Shown: one piece after another, positions 1-7,125 of the stretch
How positions within the stretch are numbered: the stretch's first letter is position 1
Layout of the letters: the number at the start of each line of letters is the position of its first letter
NCBI GenBank assembly: GCA_913052515.1
Contig: CAJXFJ010000039.1
Location: 1-9,717 of the forward strand
DNA length: 9,717 nt
Reading direction: 5' to 3'
DNA from: an uncultured Flavobacteriales bacterium
GTDB taxonomy: Bacteria > Bacteroidota > Bacteroidia > Flavobacteriales > Vicingaceae
Notes under the pieces: model-generated
Told to the model about the DNA's origin: nothing
What the model saw: only the letters and a program-made list of their open reading frames with translations
Databases searched by the model: none
Made by a program: the position numbers and the translations under genes

Positions 1-1281
1 ATTAAATCTTCCTTCATTTATAGCTTTTAAAACCACATCAGTAAAGGGGTAACTAGCTTCACCTTCGTTTGATAAACGATCAGGAATAAGAAACAATACA
101 GTTGCTTTATTAAGTAATTGAATAACAAAACTTATCCCTAGTACAACAACTCCAACGATTCTAATTTTATCATTTTTCCAAAGATTTGCAGCATGAAGGG
201 CTAAAATACAAGCCATCGGAATAAGATATCTGGGGCCCCAACTATACCCTCCCCACCAAATAAAGTAAGAAGAAATTAAGAGGAAAAGAGCCAAACTATT
301 GATTAGTACAGGGTCTTTTATCAGTCTGCGGCCTTGTGATTTACTCCAATTTAAAATATAGAAACCCAAAACTGGAAAGAACCATAACAAGCCCATATAT
401 GGACTTAAAAGCAATCCATATAAAGATTCTAAACTTGGAATACTGAATCCATAATTGTTTTTTATCCCTTTGCTAAAAGTTTCAAAATCAGTGTAATAAA
501 ATATAAAAGTAAAGGGGTTTCCTGTTAAGGAATAATTATACCAAGCATAAATCAAAAGTGCGGGAGTAAAGCCCAACCCAAAATGCAAAAGATGTTTCCA
601 CCTTTGGTCTGATTTTAATAGAAATAAAGGTAATAAGGCGGCGAATAAACCAAGTGTATATTCTGAAAGAAAAGCAAATGCACAAAATAAACCACTAATC
701 CAAGCCTTTTCTTTTTTCTGGATAAAATAAACAGCAAATGCTAAACAAGCGCCAGAGAAAATGTGATTAAAATAGGTGCCTGCATATGTAAATAAATAGG
801 TTCCAAAAAAAGTTAGTGAGATTAGTATTGGCTTAAATTTAAAATCAGGGCTTGTTTTAAAACTAAAGTAGGCCATGAGAACAAATGGAAGTGAGGAGCA
901 AATAACACTACCGATAAATATGATTAGACTAAGTTTAGTGTACCATTTTGGTGCTCCTTTAAATTGCTTATCCTGATATTTCCACTCTTCTATACCAAAC
1001 TTGGCTAAAGTTTGATAAAAAGGAATAGTTATTAAAGTAGGAAGAGGAGCTTTGTCGGAATAATATTTTTCATCAACCTTACTCTTATCTAAGCTAATTT
1101 GCTCATAACGACTTATTTCAAGAGTTCCTGTTTCATAATAAGTAAGAACTGGAAGTGCTCTTGAAATTGGATTTGGAGTATGCCAAATATCAATATAGAA
1201 TATGGAAAAGAATAGCAAGCCAAGTCCAAAAAGCCAATAAAAGCCTTTTGCTTTTGGTGTGTTTGAAAGTTGTTTTTCCAA
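1..1281 (-). CDS. Multi-pass membrane protein, GT-C glycosyltransferase-like (3' end cut by window)
   Basis: 427 residues are visible; the C-terminus lies beyond the left edge. The protein is very hydrophobic, with membrane segments near residues 14-31, 117-139, 151-170, 172-187, 194-222, 232-248, 286-310, 325-343, 350-366 and 373-398. A first non-cytoplasmic loop (about 32-110) carries SRALP (40-44), YETGTLEIS (49-57) and YYSDKAPLP (73-81); late in the protein comes WWGGYSWGPRYLIP (342-355). From memory this pairing (S-R near the first loop, YSDK-P, then GG-x-x-x-GPR-L-P) marks large membrane proteins related to the GT39/ArnT polyprenol-phosphate sugar transferases. Donor and acceptor are unknown. 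The start is inferred to be TTG at 1281-1279: there is no ATG before residue 136, which lies inside a membrane segment, and GGGAG at 1295-1291 sits 9 bases upstream. It begins one codon after the M42 peptidase stop, in the same frame. Fairly sure of membrane protein, less of glycosyltransferase. Confidence 0.7.
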   Translation of the reverse strand, partial: MEKQLSNTPKAKGFYWLFGLGLLFFSIFYIDIWHTPNPISRALPVLTYYETGTLEISRYEQISLDKSKVDEKYYSDKAPLPTLITIPFYQTLAKFGIEEWKYQDKQFKGAPKWYTKLSLIIFIGSVICSSLPFVLMAYFSFKTSPDFKFKPILISLTFFGTYLFTYAGTYFNHIFSGACLAFAVYFIQKKEKAWISGLFCAFAFLSEYTLGLFAALLPLFLLKSDQRWKHLLHFGLGFTPALLIYAWYNYSLTGNPFTFIFYYTDFETFSKGIKNNYGFSIPSLESLYGLLLSPYMGLLWFFPVLGFYILNWSKSQGRRLIKDPVLINSLALFLLISSYFIWWGGYSWGPRYLIPMACILALHAANLWKNDKIRIVGVVVLGISFVIQLLNKATVLFLIPDRLSNEGEASYPFTDVVLKAINEGRFN

Positions 1282-1284
1282 CGC

Positions 1285-2328
1285 TTAAAACTCCCAATTA
1301 TATTGATCTAAGTTTAAAAGGCTTTTTTCCAACAGCTTTATAGAAGCGTCAATATCACTTTTATGTGCCATTTCAATAGATTGATGCAGATGTCTGGTAG
1401 GAATAGAAACAGCTCCGGCAATTGCCCCCCCTTCATTCATTCGTTGAATTCCTGCAGTATCAGTTCCACCTGCTGGTAAAATCTCATGTTGCCATTTGAT
1501 TTGATGTTTTTCAGCAGTTTCTTTCATATAATCTACCATTCTATAATCGCAAATCGTAGAAGCGTCCATAATTTTAATAGCGGCACCTTCACCAAGCTTG
1601 GTAATTTGCTCATGAGCTTGTGCACCTGGTAAGTCATAAGCAATAGTGGTGTCTAGTCCAAAGCCAAAATCAGGTTTGATATCTAAGGCAGAAACATTAG
1701 CTCCACGAACACCAACTTCTTCTTGAACTGTAAAAACCCCATAAATATCATAAGGTACTTCTTGATTTTTGAGATTTCGTAGTGTTTCTATGAGTACAAA
1801 AACTGAAACCCGATTATCAATGGATTTGCAATTGATGCAATCACCCATTTCAATAAAATTGCTGTATCGCGTAATTGGATTTCCAATTGAAACTAATTTT
1901 TCAACCTCTTCTTTCGGCCTTCCAAGGTCAATAAAGTAATCCGTTATTTTCGGGTTTTTGTTTCTTTCTTCAGGGCTCATAACATGTATGGGTTTACTTC
2001 CCATTACACCTACAACATCTTCTTTTCCATGAACGATTACCCTCTGTGAGGTTAGTGTTTTTGGATCAAACCCACCTAAGGTATGAAATCTTAAAAAGCC
2101 CTTATCATCAATATGAGTTACAATAAAGCCAATTTCGTCCATGTGAGCTCCAACCATCACTTTTTTGGAGTTTTTACCTTTTTTTATGGCATACACATTT
2201 CCCATATTGTTGATTTTTACTTCATCAACAAGGGGTGAAACTTCTTTTATAACTAAATCTCTGATTCTTTTTTCGTAGCCGGGAGCCCCTGCTACTTCAC
2301 AAATTGATTTAAAGAGTGATATATTCAT
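1285..2328 (-). CDS. M42 family metallo-aminopeptidase (glutamyl aminopeptidase / FrvX-like)
   Basis: A 347-residue cytosolic enzyme of the M42 family, which removes N-terminal residues from peptides and usually assembles into dodecameric tetrahedral particles. The full set of family residues can be read: AHMDE with metal ligand His62 and Asp64; SIDNR with bridging Asp171; QEEVG with catalytic Glu203 and metal ligand Glu204; GLDTT with Asp226; and RHLHQSIE with metal ligand His315. PAGGTDTAGIQ (286-296) is also typical. Length is normal, there is no signal peptide, and the ATG start gives a conventional N-terminus. Older annotations call such proteins endoglucanase or cellulase M; peptidase is the better name. 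Substrate preference cannot be read from sequence. It lies 35 bp after the phosphatase gene on the same strand, with no convincing promoter in the gap, so it may be co-transcribed with it. The next gene follows after 3 bases. Confidence 0.93.
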   Translation of the reverse strand: MNISLFKSICEVAGAPGYEKRIRDLVIKEVSPLVDEVKINNMGNVYAIKKGKNSKKVMVGAHMDEIGFIVTHIDDKGFLRFHTLGGFDPKTLTSQRVIVHGKEDVVGVMGSKPIHVMSPEERNKNPKITDYFIDLGRPKEEVEKLVSIGNPITRYSNFIEMGDCINCKSIDNRVSVFVLIETLRNLKNQEVPYDIYGVFTVQEEVGVRGANVSALDIKPDFGFGLDTTIAYDLPGAQAHEQITKLGEGAAIKIMDASTICDYRMVDYMKETAEKHQIKWQHEILPAGGTDTAGIQRMNEGGAIAGAVSIPTRHLHQSIEMAHKSDIDASIKLLEKSLLNLDQYNWEF

Positions 2329-2363
2329 ATGGACGGTTATTTATTTGACGAATGTAATAAAAA

Positions 2364-4385
2364 TCACACTCTAACACCCATGACGCATACATCATCTATT
2401 TGCTCAGATTCACCTTTCCAATCGATAAAATTTTTATTTAAAGCTTCTTTTTGTTCTATGGAGCTCAAGTGAGCAATTCGCATCAGAAGTTTTTTTAATC
2501 GTTTCGTCATAAATTTCTTGTCTTTTTCTCCACCAAATTGGTCTGCATATCCGTCAGAAGTAAGGTAAATCATATCATTCTTCTGTACCTTAATTGTTTT
2601 TCCTTGAAAGGCTTCCATACTATCATCTTCATGTATCGTGCCTACAGTAGCAATATTTGGGTTAATCGCATACAGCACAGTACTATCATCTTCAACAATT
2701 TGGTAATCGTCCAACTTTAAGCCAATATCTAGTGTTGTTTTTTTTGTTTTTTGTCTTACTAGGTAGAGTGGCCGGCTAGCACCAGAGTATTGTAAGTCAT
2801 TTAGTTTCCTATTTAGCTTACAAACGGCCATATCCATGCCGTCTTTTGTTTGATTTTCATGTTTTTCATTATCAAAATAATTCATGGATGAAAAAACATA
2901 GTTATTTGCTGATTGAAGTATAAAACTGGGTTTTCGGTGTTTCTTAGTAATTACTGCATCTTCAATTGCGTTAAGGGCTAGTACACTCATAAAAGCTCCT
3001 GGAACACCATGTCCTGTACAGTCAATCACAGAAAAGATGTTTTCAATGCCTCTTTTTGACAGTACTTTATGAGTCCAATAGATATCACCACTAACAACAT
3101 CTTTTGGAGAAAATAAGACAAATCCATCTTCAAGCTGCTTTTGAAACCTTGTAAAGCTTGGTAGTAAAGCTTGTTGGATTCTCCAAGCATACTTCATTCC
3201 ATCCACCAAATCTTTATTTTTTTGGTCAGTTTCAGCTTTTTGGACCTCAAGTTCTTCTTTTTGTTTTTCTATTTTTTCTGTTTTCTCTTTAAGTTCAATT
3301 GTTTTTTCGTCTACTTTTTCCTTAAACAAATCAATGTATTCAACAATCTCATTTTCTATTTTTTTGAAATTGTTCCATAACACTCCAACTTCATCACTAG
3401 ATTGTTTTAGGTTGGTATCTAACCTTGCTGTAAAATTGGTATTCACAAAGTAGTTAATTTGACTACTTAAGGTTGCTAATCGTTTCGTGAATATGTCAGA
3501 AATTCGGACACTTAACCACATGGCTACAATAAGATATAGACCCCAGAAAACTAAAATTGAAACATTTAGATTTTTCAGTAACTCGCTCTGATGAAATTCA
3601 CTTTCTTGTTTCAGATTGTGAAAAGCATTTGTTAAATAGGTGGTTTTTAAATTGAGTTTGTGTTTAAAACCTGAATTTGCTTTCAAACCAATAATTCGCT
3701 CGTAAAGTGCTATTTGATTAAAGAGGTGTGCATATCGTTGAAGTATTTCAATGATATACTTTTTTCGATTGGAATTTTGAAAATATTTTTGTTCAAGCTT
3801 AGTCTGTACTTGACTAACAAGTGCTTTGTGTTTTTCTAAGTAAACCGGGTCTTGTCTTAATATATAATCTTTTTCATGCCTTCTGAGCATGAGTACATCC
3901 ACTAAGCTGATTTCAGGAATGTCTTCTAACTTATGTATTGACTCTCTCATCTCTCCTTCAATTCCAAAGTTTCTAAATCCTCTTTTATGGATTGAAGCCA
4001 GCATTTGCGAATACAAGGAATCAAAATGCAGTAGTTCTAGCTGTATGTGATTTAAGTCTGTTTGAGAGTATTTTGCAAGCAGCGGGTTTTGTTGTAATTG
4101 GTTTATTTGTGCTTTTAGCTGTTTGAAGTTTTGTTCATAAGTATCTAGAAAGTCACTCTGGTTTTCAGCATAGTATCTCTCATTAGTTGTTTCAAAATTG
4201 AAAAAGTTCTCTTGCTCTTTGAAACACTGAAGCAAGAGAATTTCAACTTCATTAAGTTGATTGTTAATACTTGAAATTTTTGATTTTTTCTCATAATAGT
4301 TAGCGGTGTACATGGCAATGAGTACACTAACCACTATAAAAGTAGCAAAGATTAGGATTAACTTGCTTTTAAGACTATTCAGCAC
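2364..4385 (-). CDS. Membrane-anchored SpoIIE/PP2C-type serine phosphatase with extracytoplasmic sensor
   Basis: 673 residues. Layout: membrane helix at about 8-28; a roughly 245-residue, mainly helical extracytoplasmic region (30-274); second membrane helix (275-293); HAMP-like linker (294-345); charged coiled coil rich in Glu/Lys (345-395); SpoIIE phosphatase domain (about 396-673). Metal-binding acidic residues of the PP2C fold are present: Asp434 (SGDIYW), Asp455 (IDCTGHGVPGAF), Asp518 (DGMDMA), Asp611 (SDGYADQFGG) and Asp664/665 near the end, so it should be active. The sensor region contains MLRRHEKDYILR (166-177), a motif I associate with helical-bundle (HBM-like) ligand-binding domains of chemoreceptors; that assignment is inference. 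Such proteins normally dephosphorylate a Ser/Thr-phosphorylated partner, often an anti-sigma antagonist, but no partner or kinase gene is in the window. The start is GTG at 4385-4383, placing the first helix at residue 8; the next Met (25) lies inside that helix. A promoter candidate sits just upstream. Confidence 0.92.
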   Translation of the reverse strand: MLNSLKSKLILIFATFIVVSVLIAMYTANYYEKKSKISSINNQLNEVEILLLQCFKEQENFFNFETTNERYYAENQSDFLDTYEQNFKQLKAQINQLQQNPLLAKYSQTDLNHIQLELLHFDSLYSQMLASIHKRGFRNFGIEGEMRESIHKLEDIPEISLVDVLMLRRHEKDYILRQDPVYLEKHKALVSQVQTKLEQKYFQNSNRKKYIIEILQRYAHLFNQIALYERIIGLKANSGFKHKLNLKTTYLTNAFHNLKQESEFHQSELLKNLNVSILVFWGLYLIVAMWLSVRISDIFTKRLATLSSQINYFVNTNFTARLDTNLKQSSDEVGVLWNNFKKIENEIVEYIDLFKEKVDEKTIELKEKTEKIEKQKEELEVQKAETDQKNKDLVDGMKYAWRIQQALLPSFTRFQKQLEDGFVLFSPKDVVSGDIYWTHKVLSKRGIENIFSVIDCTGHGVPGAFMSVLALNAIEDAVITKKHRKPSFILQSANNYVFSSMNYFDNEKHENQTKDGMDMAVCKLNRKLNDLQYSGASRPLYLVRQKTKKTTLDIGLKLDDYQIVEDDSTVLYAINPNIATVGTIHEDDSMEAFQGKTIKVQKNDMIYLTSDGYADQFGGEKDKKFMTKRLKKLLMRIAHLSSIEQKEALNKNFIDWKGESEQIDDVCVMGVRV

Positions 4386-4404
4386 AAACTTCAGACTTGG
4401 TCTA

Positions 4405-4433
4405 CAAAGCTACCTATAGCTTTTCCTAGCAAA
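4405..4433 (-). promoter_or_regulatory. Bacteroidota-type promoter candidate for the phosphatase gene
   Basis: On the minus strand a TTTG (4433-4430) is followed, after 17 bases, by TAGCTTTG (4412-4405). This is an exact match to the TAnnTTTG -7 element known from Bacteroidota primary sigma factor promoters, at usual spacing. The predicted transcript would start near 4398 and leave a leader of only about 13 bases before the GTG start. It lies in the 118-bp gap after pyk, so the phosphatase, peptidase and membrane-protein genes can be transcribed separately from the fatty-acid/pyk cluster. Read by eye only. Confidence 0.5.
4406..4423. repeat. Perfect 7-bp inverted repeat overlapping the -7 element
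   Basis: AAAGCTA and TAGCTTT (plus strand 4406-4412 and 4417-4423) are perfect complements around a 4-base centre, CCTA. The left arm covers seven of the eight bases of the proposed -7 element, and the right arm lies in the promoter spacer. It could be an operator, a small hairpin, or chance in AT-rich DNA. It is not followed by a T run on the minus strand, so it does not look like a terminator. Confidence 0.4.
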
Positions 4434-4503
4434 TCAATTCTATTATTAAGAAAAAGTAAACTTCTACGAACTAAGGGAATTAGACGACCAATTCACTTTG
4501 TGA

Positions 4504-5931
4504 TTAATCCACATAGCTCAATTTTACCATGTTAGATTGCCCTTTTTCATTAATGGGCATACTGGCAATATTGATCATCAAGTCTTTTGAATTTAAATAA
4601 TTATTCTTTTTTAATAAATATTTAATATCAGCAATCGTATGGTCGGTGCTAACGAATTTGTCATAGTAAAACCCTCTTACTCCCCAAACAAGACTCAATT
4701 TATTTAATAATGAGTGATTGCCGGTAAAAGCGAAAATTCCTGCTTTTGGTCTAAAACTAGATATTTTAGCTGCTGTGTAACCCGAATGAGTCATGGTAAC
4801 TATAGCTGCAGCGTTTGTTCTTTGAGAAAGTCTACAGGCATTGTAGCAAATGGAGTCTGAAATAAAGCGTTCTTCATTTAGTTCAGGCGGGAACTCATGA
4901 TGGTATATAATTTCAGTTTCTTCTATTTGTTTGATAATCTTTGTCATGGCTTTTATTACTTCAACGGGGTATTTCCCAACCGAAGTTTCAGCACTTAACA
5001 TAACGGCATCAGCTCCATCTAAAACGGCATTAGCAACATCATTTACCTCAGCCCTAGTAGGACTAATGCTTTCGATCATGCTCTCCATCATTTGAGTAGC
5101 AATAATTACTGGCTTAGCACTTTTCAAGCATTTCTTTACTATTTCTTTTTGCAACAAAGGCACCTTTTCCATTGGAACTTCCACCCCCAAATCACCTCTA
5201 GCTACCATAATGGCATCTGTTTTTTCTATGATATCATCAATTTCTTCAACAGCTTCAGGCTTTTCTATTTTAGCAACTATTCTAGAGTTTTTACCTTCAC
5301 TTTGTATGATATGTCTAAGCTCTATTAAATCCCGTGCGTTTCTTACAAATGATAAACCAATCCACTCGAAGTTTAATTCGAGTGCTAGCATTAAGTCTTC
5401 ACGGTCTTTTTCAGTTAAGCTAGGAAGTGAAATTTTTGTATTTGGTAGGTTTACACCCTTTTTGGACGAGAGTTTTCCGCCGTTCAAAAACTTTGCTTGA
5501 ACTTCTGATTTTTTATTGGTCGAGGTAATTTCTAAAGCTAACTTTCCATCATCAATTAAAATACGTTCTCCCTTTTTAACATCCTTTGGAAATTGTTGAT
5601 AGCTCATATAAACCTTTTCTGAATTACCTTCAGTTGGTTCATTTAAAAAGGTGATAATATCATCTTTTTCAACCTGAACAGAACCACCTTTGATTTCTCC
5701 AATTCTAATTTTAGGCCCTTGTAAATCACCTAAAATAGCAGTGTGAATATTTTCCTCTTTATTAATTTCTCTAACTCGTTGAACGATTTCTCTAATTTCT
5801 TCATGCTTTCCATGCGAAAAATTAATACGAATAACATTTACTCCTTCATGAATAATGGATTTGAGTATGCTTTTGGCTGCAGTTGCTGGTCCAACTGTGG
5901 CTACTATTTTGGTTTTTTTATCGTTTGTCAT
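4504..5931 (-). CDS. pyk: Pyruvate kinase
   Basis: 475 residues; converts phosphoenolpyruvate and ADP to pyruvate and ATP, the last step of glycolysis, in the cytosol. The barrel domain (about 1-70 and 164-340) is interrupted by the B domain (71-163) and followed by the C-terminal regulatory domain (about 350-475). Visible motifs: IRINFSHG (34-41), GDLQGPKIRIGE (68-79), KIEKPEA with catalytic Lys221 and metal ligand Glu223, ARGDLGVE with metal ligand Asp247, and ATQMMESM (278-285) with SPTRAEVNDVANAV behind it. A Glu in GNSE (102-105) aligns with the residue linked to potassium-dependent pyruvate kinases. THSGYTAAK (381-389) is the likely phosphate loop of the C domain; whether an effector binds is unknown. 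The chosen start is ATG at 5931-5929 rather than the TTG one codon earlier, because the ATG overlaps the upstream stop in TGATG, a classic coupled junction, and gives the usual N-terminus (KKTKIVATVGPA). Confidence 0.97.
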   Translation of the reverse strand: MTNDKKTKIVATVGPATAAKSILKSIIHEGVNVIRINFSHGKHEEIREIVQRVREINKEENIHTAILGDLQGPKIRIGEIKGGSVQVEKDDIITFLNEPTEGNSEKVYMSYQQFPKDVKKGERILIDDGKLALEITSTNKKSEVQAKFLNGGKLSSKKGVNLPNTKISLPSLTEKDREDLMLALELNFEWIGLSFVRNARDLIELRHIIQSEGKNSRIVAKIEKPEAVEEIDDIIEKTDAIMVARGDLGVEVPMEKVPLLQKEIVKKCLKSAKPVIIATQMMESMIESISPTRAEVNDVANAVLDGADAVMLSAETSVGKYPVEVIKAMTKIIKQIEETEIIYHHEFPPELNEERFISDSICYNACRLSQRTNAAAIVTMTHSGYTAAKISSFRPKAGIFAFTGNHSLLNKLSLVWGVRGFYYDKFVSTDHTIADIKYLLKKNNYLNSKDLMINIASMPINEKGQSNMVKLSYVD

Positions 5932-6344
5932 CAAAAAACTAAATTTTCCTTAGACTTCAATTGACTAGTGTCAATAAGAATGGTTGTTAATACAGATTTT
6001 ATTTTTGAGATTTTTCTTGATAAATCTTCAATTTCATTGTTTACGATGTGTCCTTTAATCATTAAAAAATAATCAATTTCACTTTCTTCAGGAATAAGTA
6101 ACCCTAATTCTCCTCTATTTCCAATTAAGTAGAATTCTTTCAAAGATTCTTCGTCGTGAAACTTATAAAATGGATAGGTTTGTTCATTCCCTTTAATATA
6201 GATGCTAAAATTCTCCTCTTTAACCAGGTCTAATTCAATATGTTGGTTTAATTCCCAACATATTCTATAATCTTTAACATGGCTACAAATACCTATTAAC
6301 TGAAAATCATAATCATCTTCAAATTCTAGTACAAGTTTTGCCAT
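5931..6344 (-). CDS. IPExxxVDY family protein (function unknown)
   Basis: 137 residues, acidic, no membrane segment or signal peptide, so probably cytosolic. Residues 84-92 read IPEESEIDY, matching the motif that names this Bacteroidota family, with Ile in place of Val. Around it the protein looks like a small alpha/beta fold: strand-rich first half with several aromatic and acidic stretches, then after the motif FLMIKGH and a helical tail (103-120) that ends in TTILIDTSQL. No catalytic motif is visible. From memory, members of the family sit between rnc and pyk in many Bacteroidota, as here. Its TGA stop shares a base with the pyk ATG (TGATG), so translation of the two is probably coupled and they should be made in linked amounts. 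GAGGA at 6355-6351, six bases before the ATG, is a good Shine-Dalgarno sequence. A role with pyruvate kinase is only an inference from position. Confidence 0.9.
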   Translation of the reverse strand: MAKLVLEFEDDYDFQLIGICSHVKDYRICWELNQHIELDLVKEENFSIYIKGNEQTYPFYKFHDEESLKEFYLIGNRGELGLLIPEESEIDYFLMIKGHIVNNEIEDLSRKISKIKSVLTTILIDTSQLKSKENLVF

Positions 6345-6364
6345 TTCTATTCCTCAGTTCATGT

Positions 6365-6393
6365 CAAATTTAGCGAATGAAATTAAGTCCAAT
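6365..6393 (-). promoter_or_regulatory. Promoter candidate for the IPExxxVDY-pyk pair
   Basis: In the 61-bp gap after rnc, the minus strand carries ATTG (6393-6390), then 17 bases, then TAAATTTG (6372-6365), an exact TAnnTTTG -7 element with a 3-of-4 match to the -33 TTTG. The predicted transcript start near 6358 leaves a leader of about 14 bases that still contains the GAGGA ribosome site. This is the largest gap inside the core cluster, which fits a secondary promoter driving pyk apart from fatty-acid genes. Read by eye only. Confidence 0.45.
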
Positions 6394-6405
6394 TTTAGCT
6401 TGTTG

Positions 6406-7122
6406 TTAAACTTTACTGTTGTTTTCAAGAAAAAAGATTTTTGCGGCTTCTTGTTCTGCTTTTTTCTTGGAACTAGCCTCACTTTTAGAAACAACCTTTT
6501 GATTTATAAAAAGAATACATTCATAGTACTTTCTATCTCCACTTTTCTTTTCTGTTAATTCATAAGAAAAGGTTGCATTATTCTTTTGGCTCCATTCAAC
6601 CAACTTACTCTTAAAGTCATTTTCTTGTAAAACTAGTTTGTCAATGTCCACATAATCGGAGATTACTTTTTCAATGACAAATTTTTTACAAACTAAATAT
6701 CCTTTATCTAAGTATATGGCACCAATTAATGCTTCAAATGCATCACCATAAATTGATTTTGACCGACTAAGATTAGCCGATGTTTCAAGAAAGGTATCCA
6801 ATCCTAAATCAATACTTAATTGATTTAAAAAGGCTCTACTCACTAGCTTTGATCTTACTTTCGTTAAAAATCCTTCTTCTTCAAAAGGAAAACGGTTAAA
6901 GAAGTAATCAGCCACAATGGCTCCCAAAATTGCATCGCCAAGATATTCTAAACGTTCGTTAGAAAGAATTTCTTCTTCACGCTCATTTAAAACAGACTTA
7001 TGTGTGAAAGCCTGTTCATACAAATTGATGTTTTTGGGATAAAATCCTAGAATTGTTTTAAGTGTTCGATTTTTACTTTTATCTGGGAGTAAAAAATATC
7101 GAATGCCTTGAAACAAGCTCAA
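6406..7122 (-). CDS. rnc: Ribonuclease III
   Basis: 238 residues; cuts double-stranded RNA in rRNA maturation and RNA decay, acting as a cytosolic homodimer. The RNase III domain (about 20-157) carries the signature NERLEYLGD (55-63) with acidic residues Glu56, Glu59 and Asp63, and GDAFEALIGA with Asp127 and Glu130, corresponding to the catalytic and metal-binding set of the E. coli enzyme. A double-stranded RNA-binding domain follows (about 168-233): DFKSKLVEWSQ, then YYECILF, then the KKKAEQEAA helix. A short N-terminal extension (1-20) is seen, as I recall it in other Bacteroidota. The start is TTG at 7122-7120. No methionine codon exists anywhere else in the frame, so a non-ATG start is required. 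It begins one codon after the fabF stop in the same frame, so its translation likely depends on fabF translation. Confidence 0.96.
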   Translation of the reverse strand: MSLFQGIRYFLLPDKSKNRTLKTILGFYPKNINLYEQAFTHKSVLNEREEEILSNERLEYLGDAILGAIVADYFFNRFPFEEEGFLTKVRSKLVSRAFLNQLSIDLGLDTFLETSANLSRSKSIYGDAFEALIGAIYLDKGYLVCKKFVIEKVISDYVDIDKLVLQENDFKSKLVEWSQKNNATFSYELTEKKSGDRKYYECILFINQKVVSKSEASSKKKAEQEAAKIFFLENNSKV

Positions 7123-7125
7123 ATA

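Noticed and set aside
2329..2363. Promoter for the M42 peptidase (TACATTCG on the minus strand)
   Set aside because: The -7 match is imperfect and there is no TTTG at a suitable distance upstream.
4440..4503. Possible terminator after pyk: a CTAA/TTAG stem followed by T-rich sequence
   Set aside because: The stem is only 4 bp with no G-C clamp and the T-rich part is interrupted, so I cannot support a terminator.
5092..5500. Plus-strand open frames inside pyk (and similar ones inside fabF, the phosphatase and rnc)
   Set aside because: They lie opposite clearly real genes, have low-complexity Phe/Ser/Leu-rich products and match no family I know; they are shadows of AT-rich coding DNA.
5932..5934. 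TTG start of pyruvate kinase one codon upstream
   Set aside because: The ATG at 5931 forms the TGATG overlap with the previous stop and gives the normal N-terminus.
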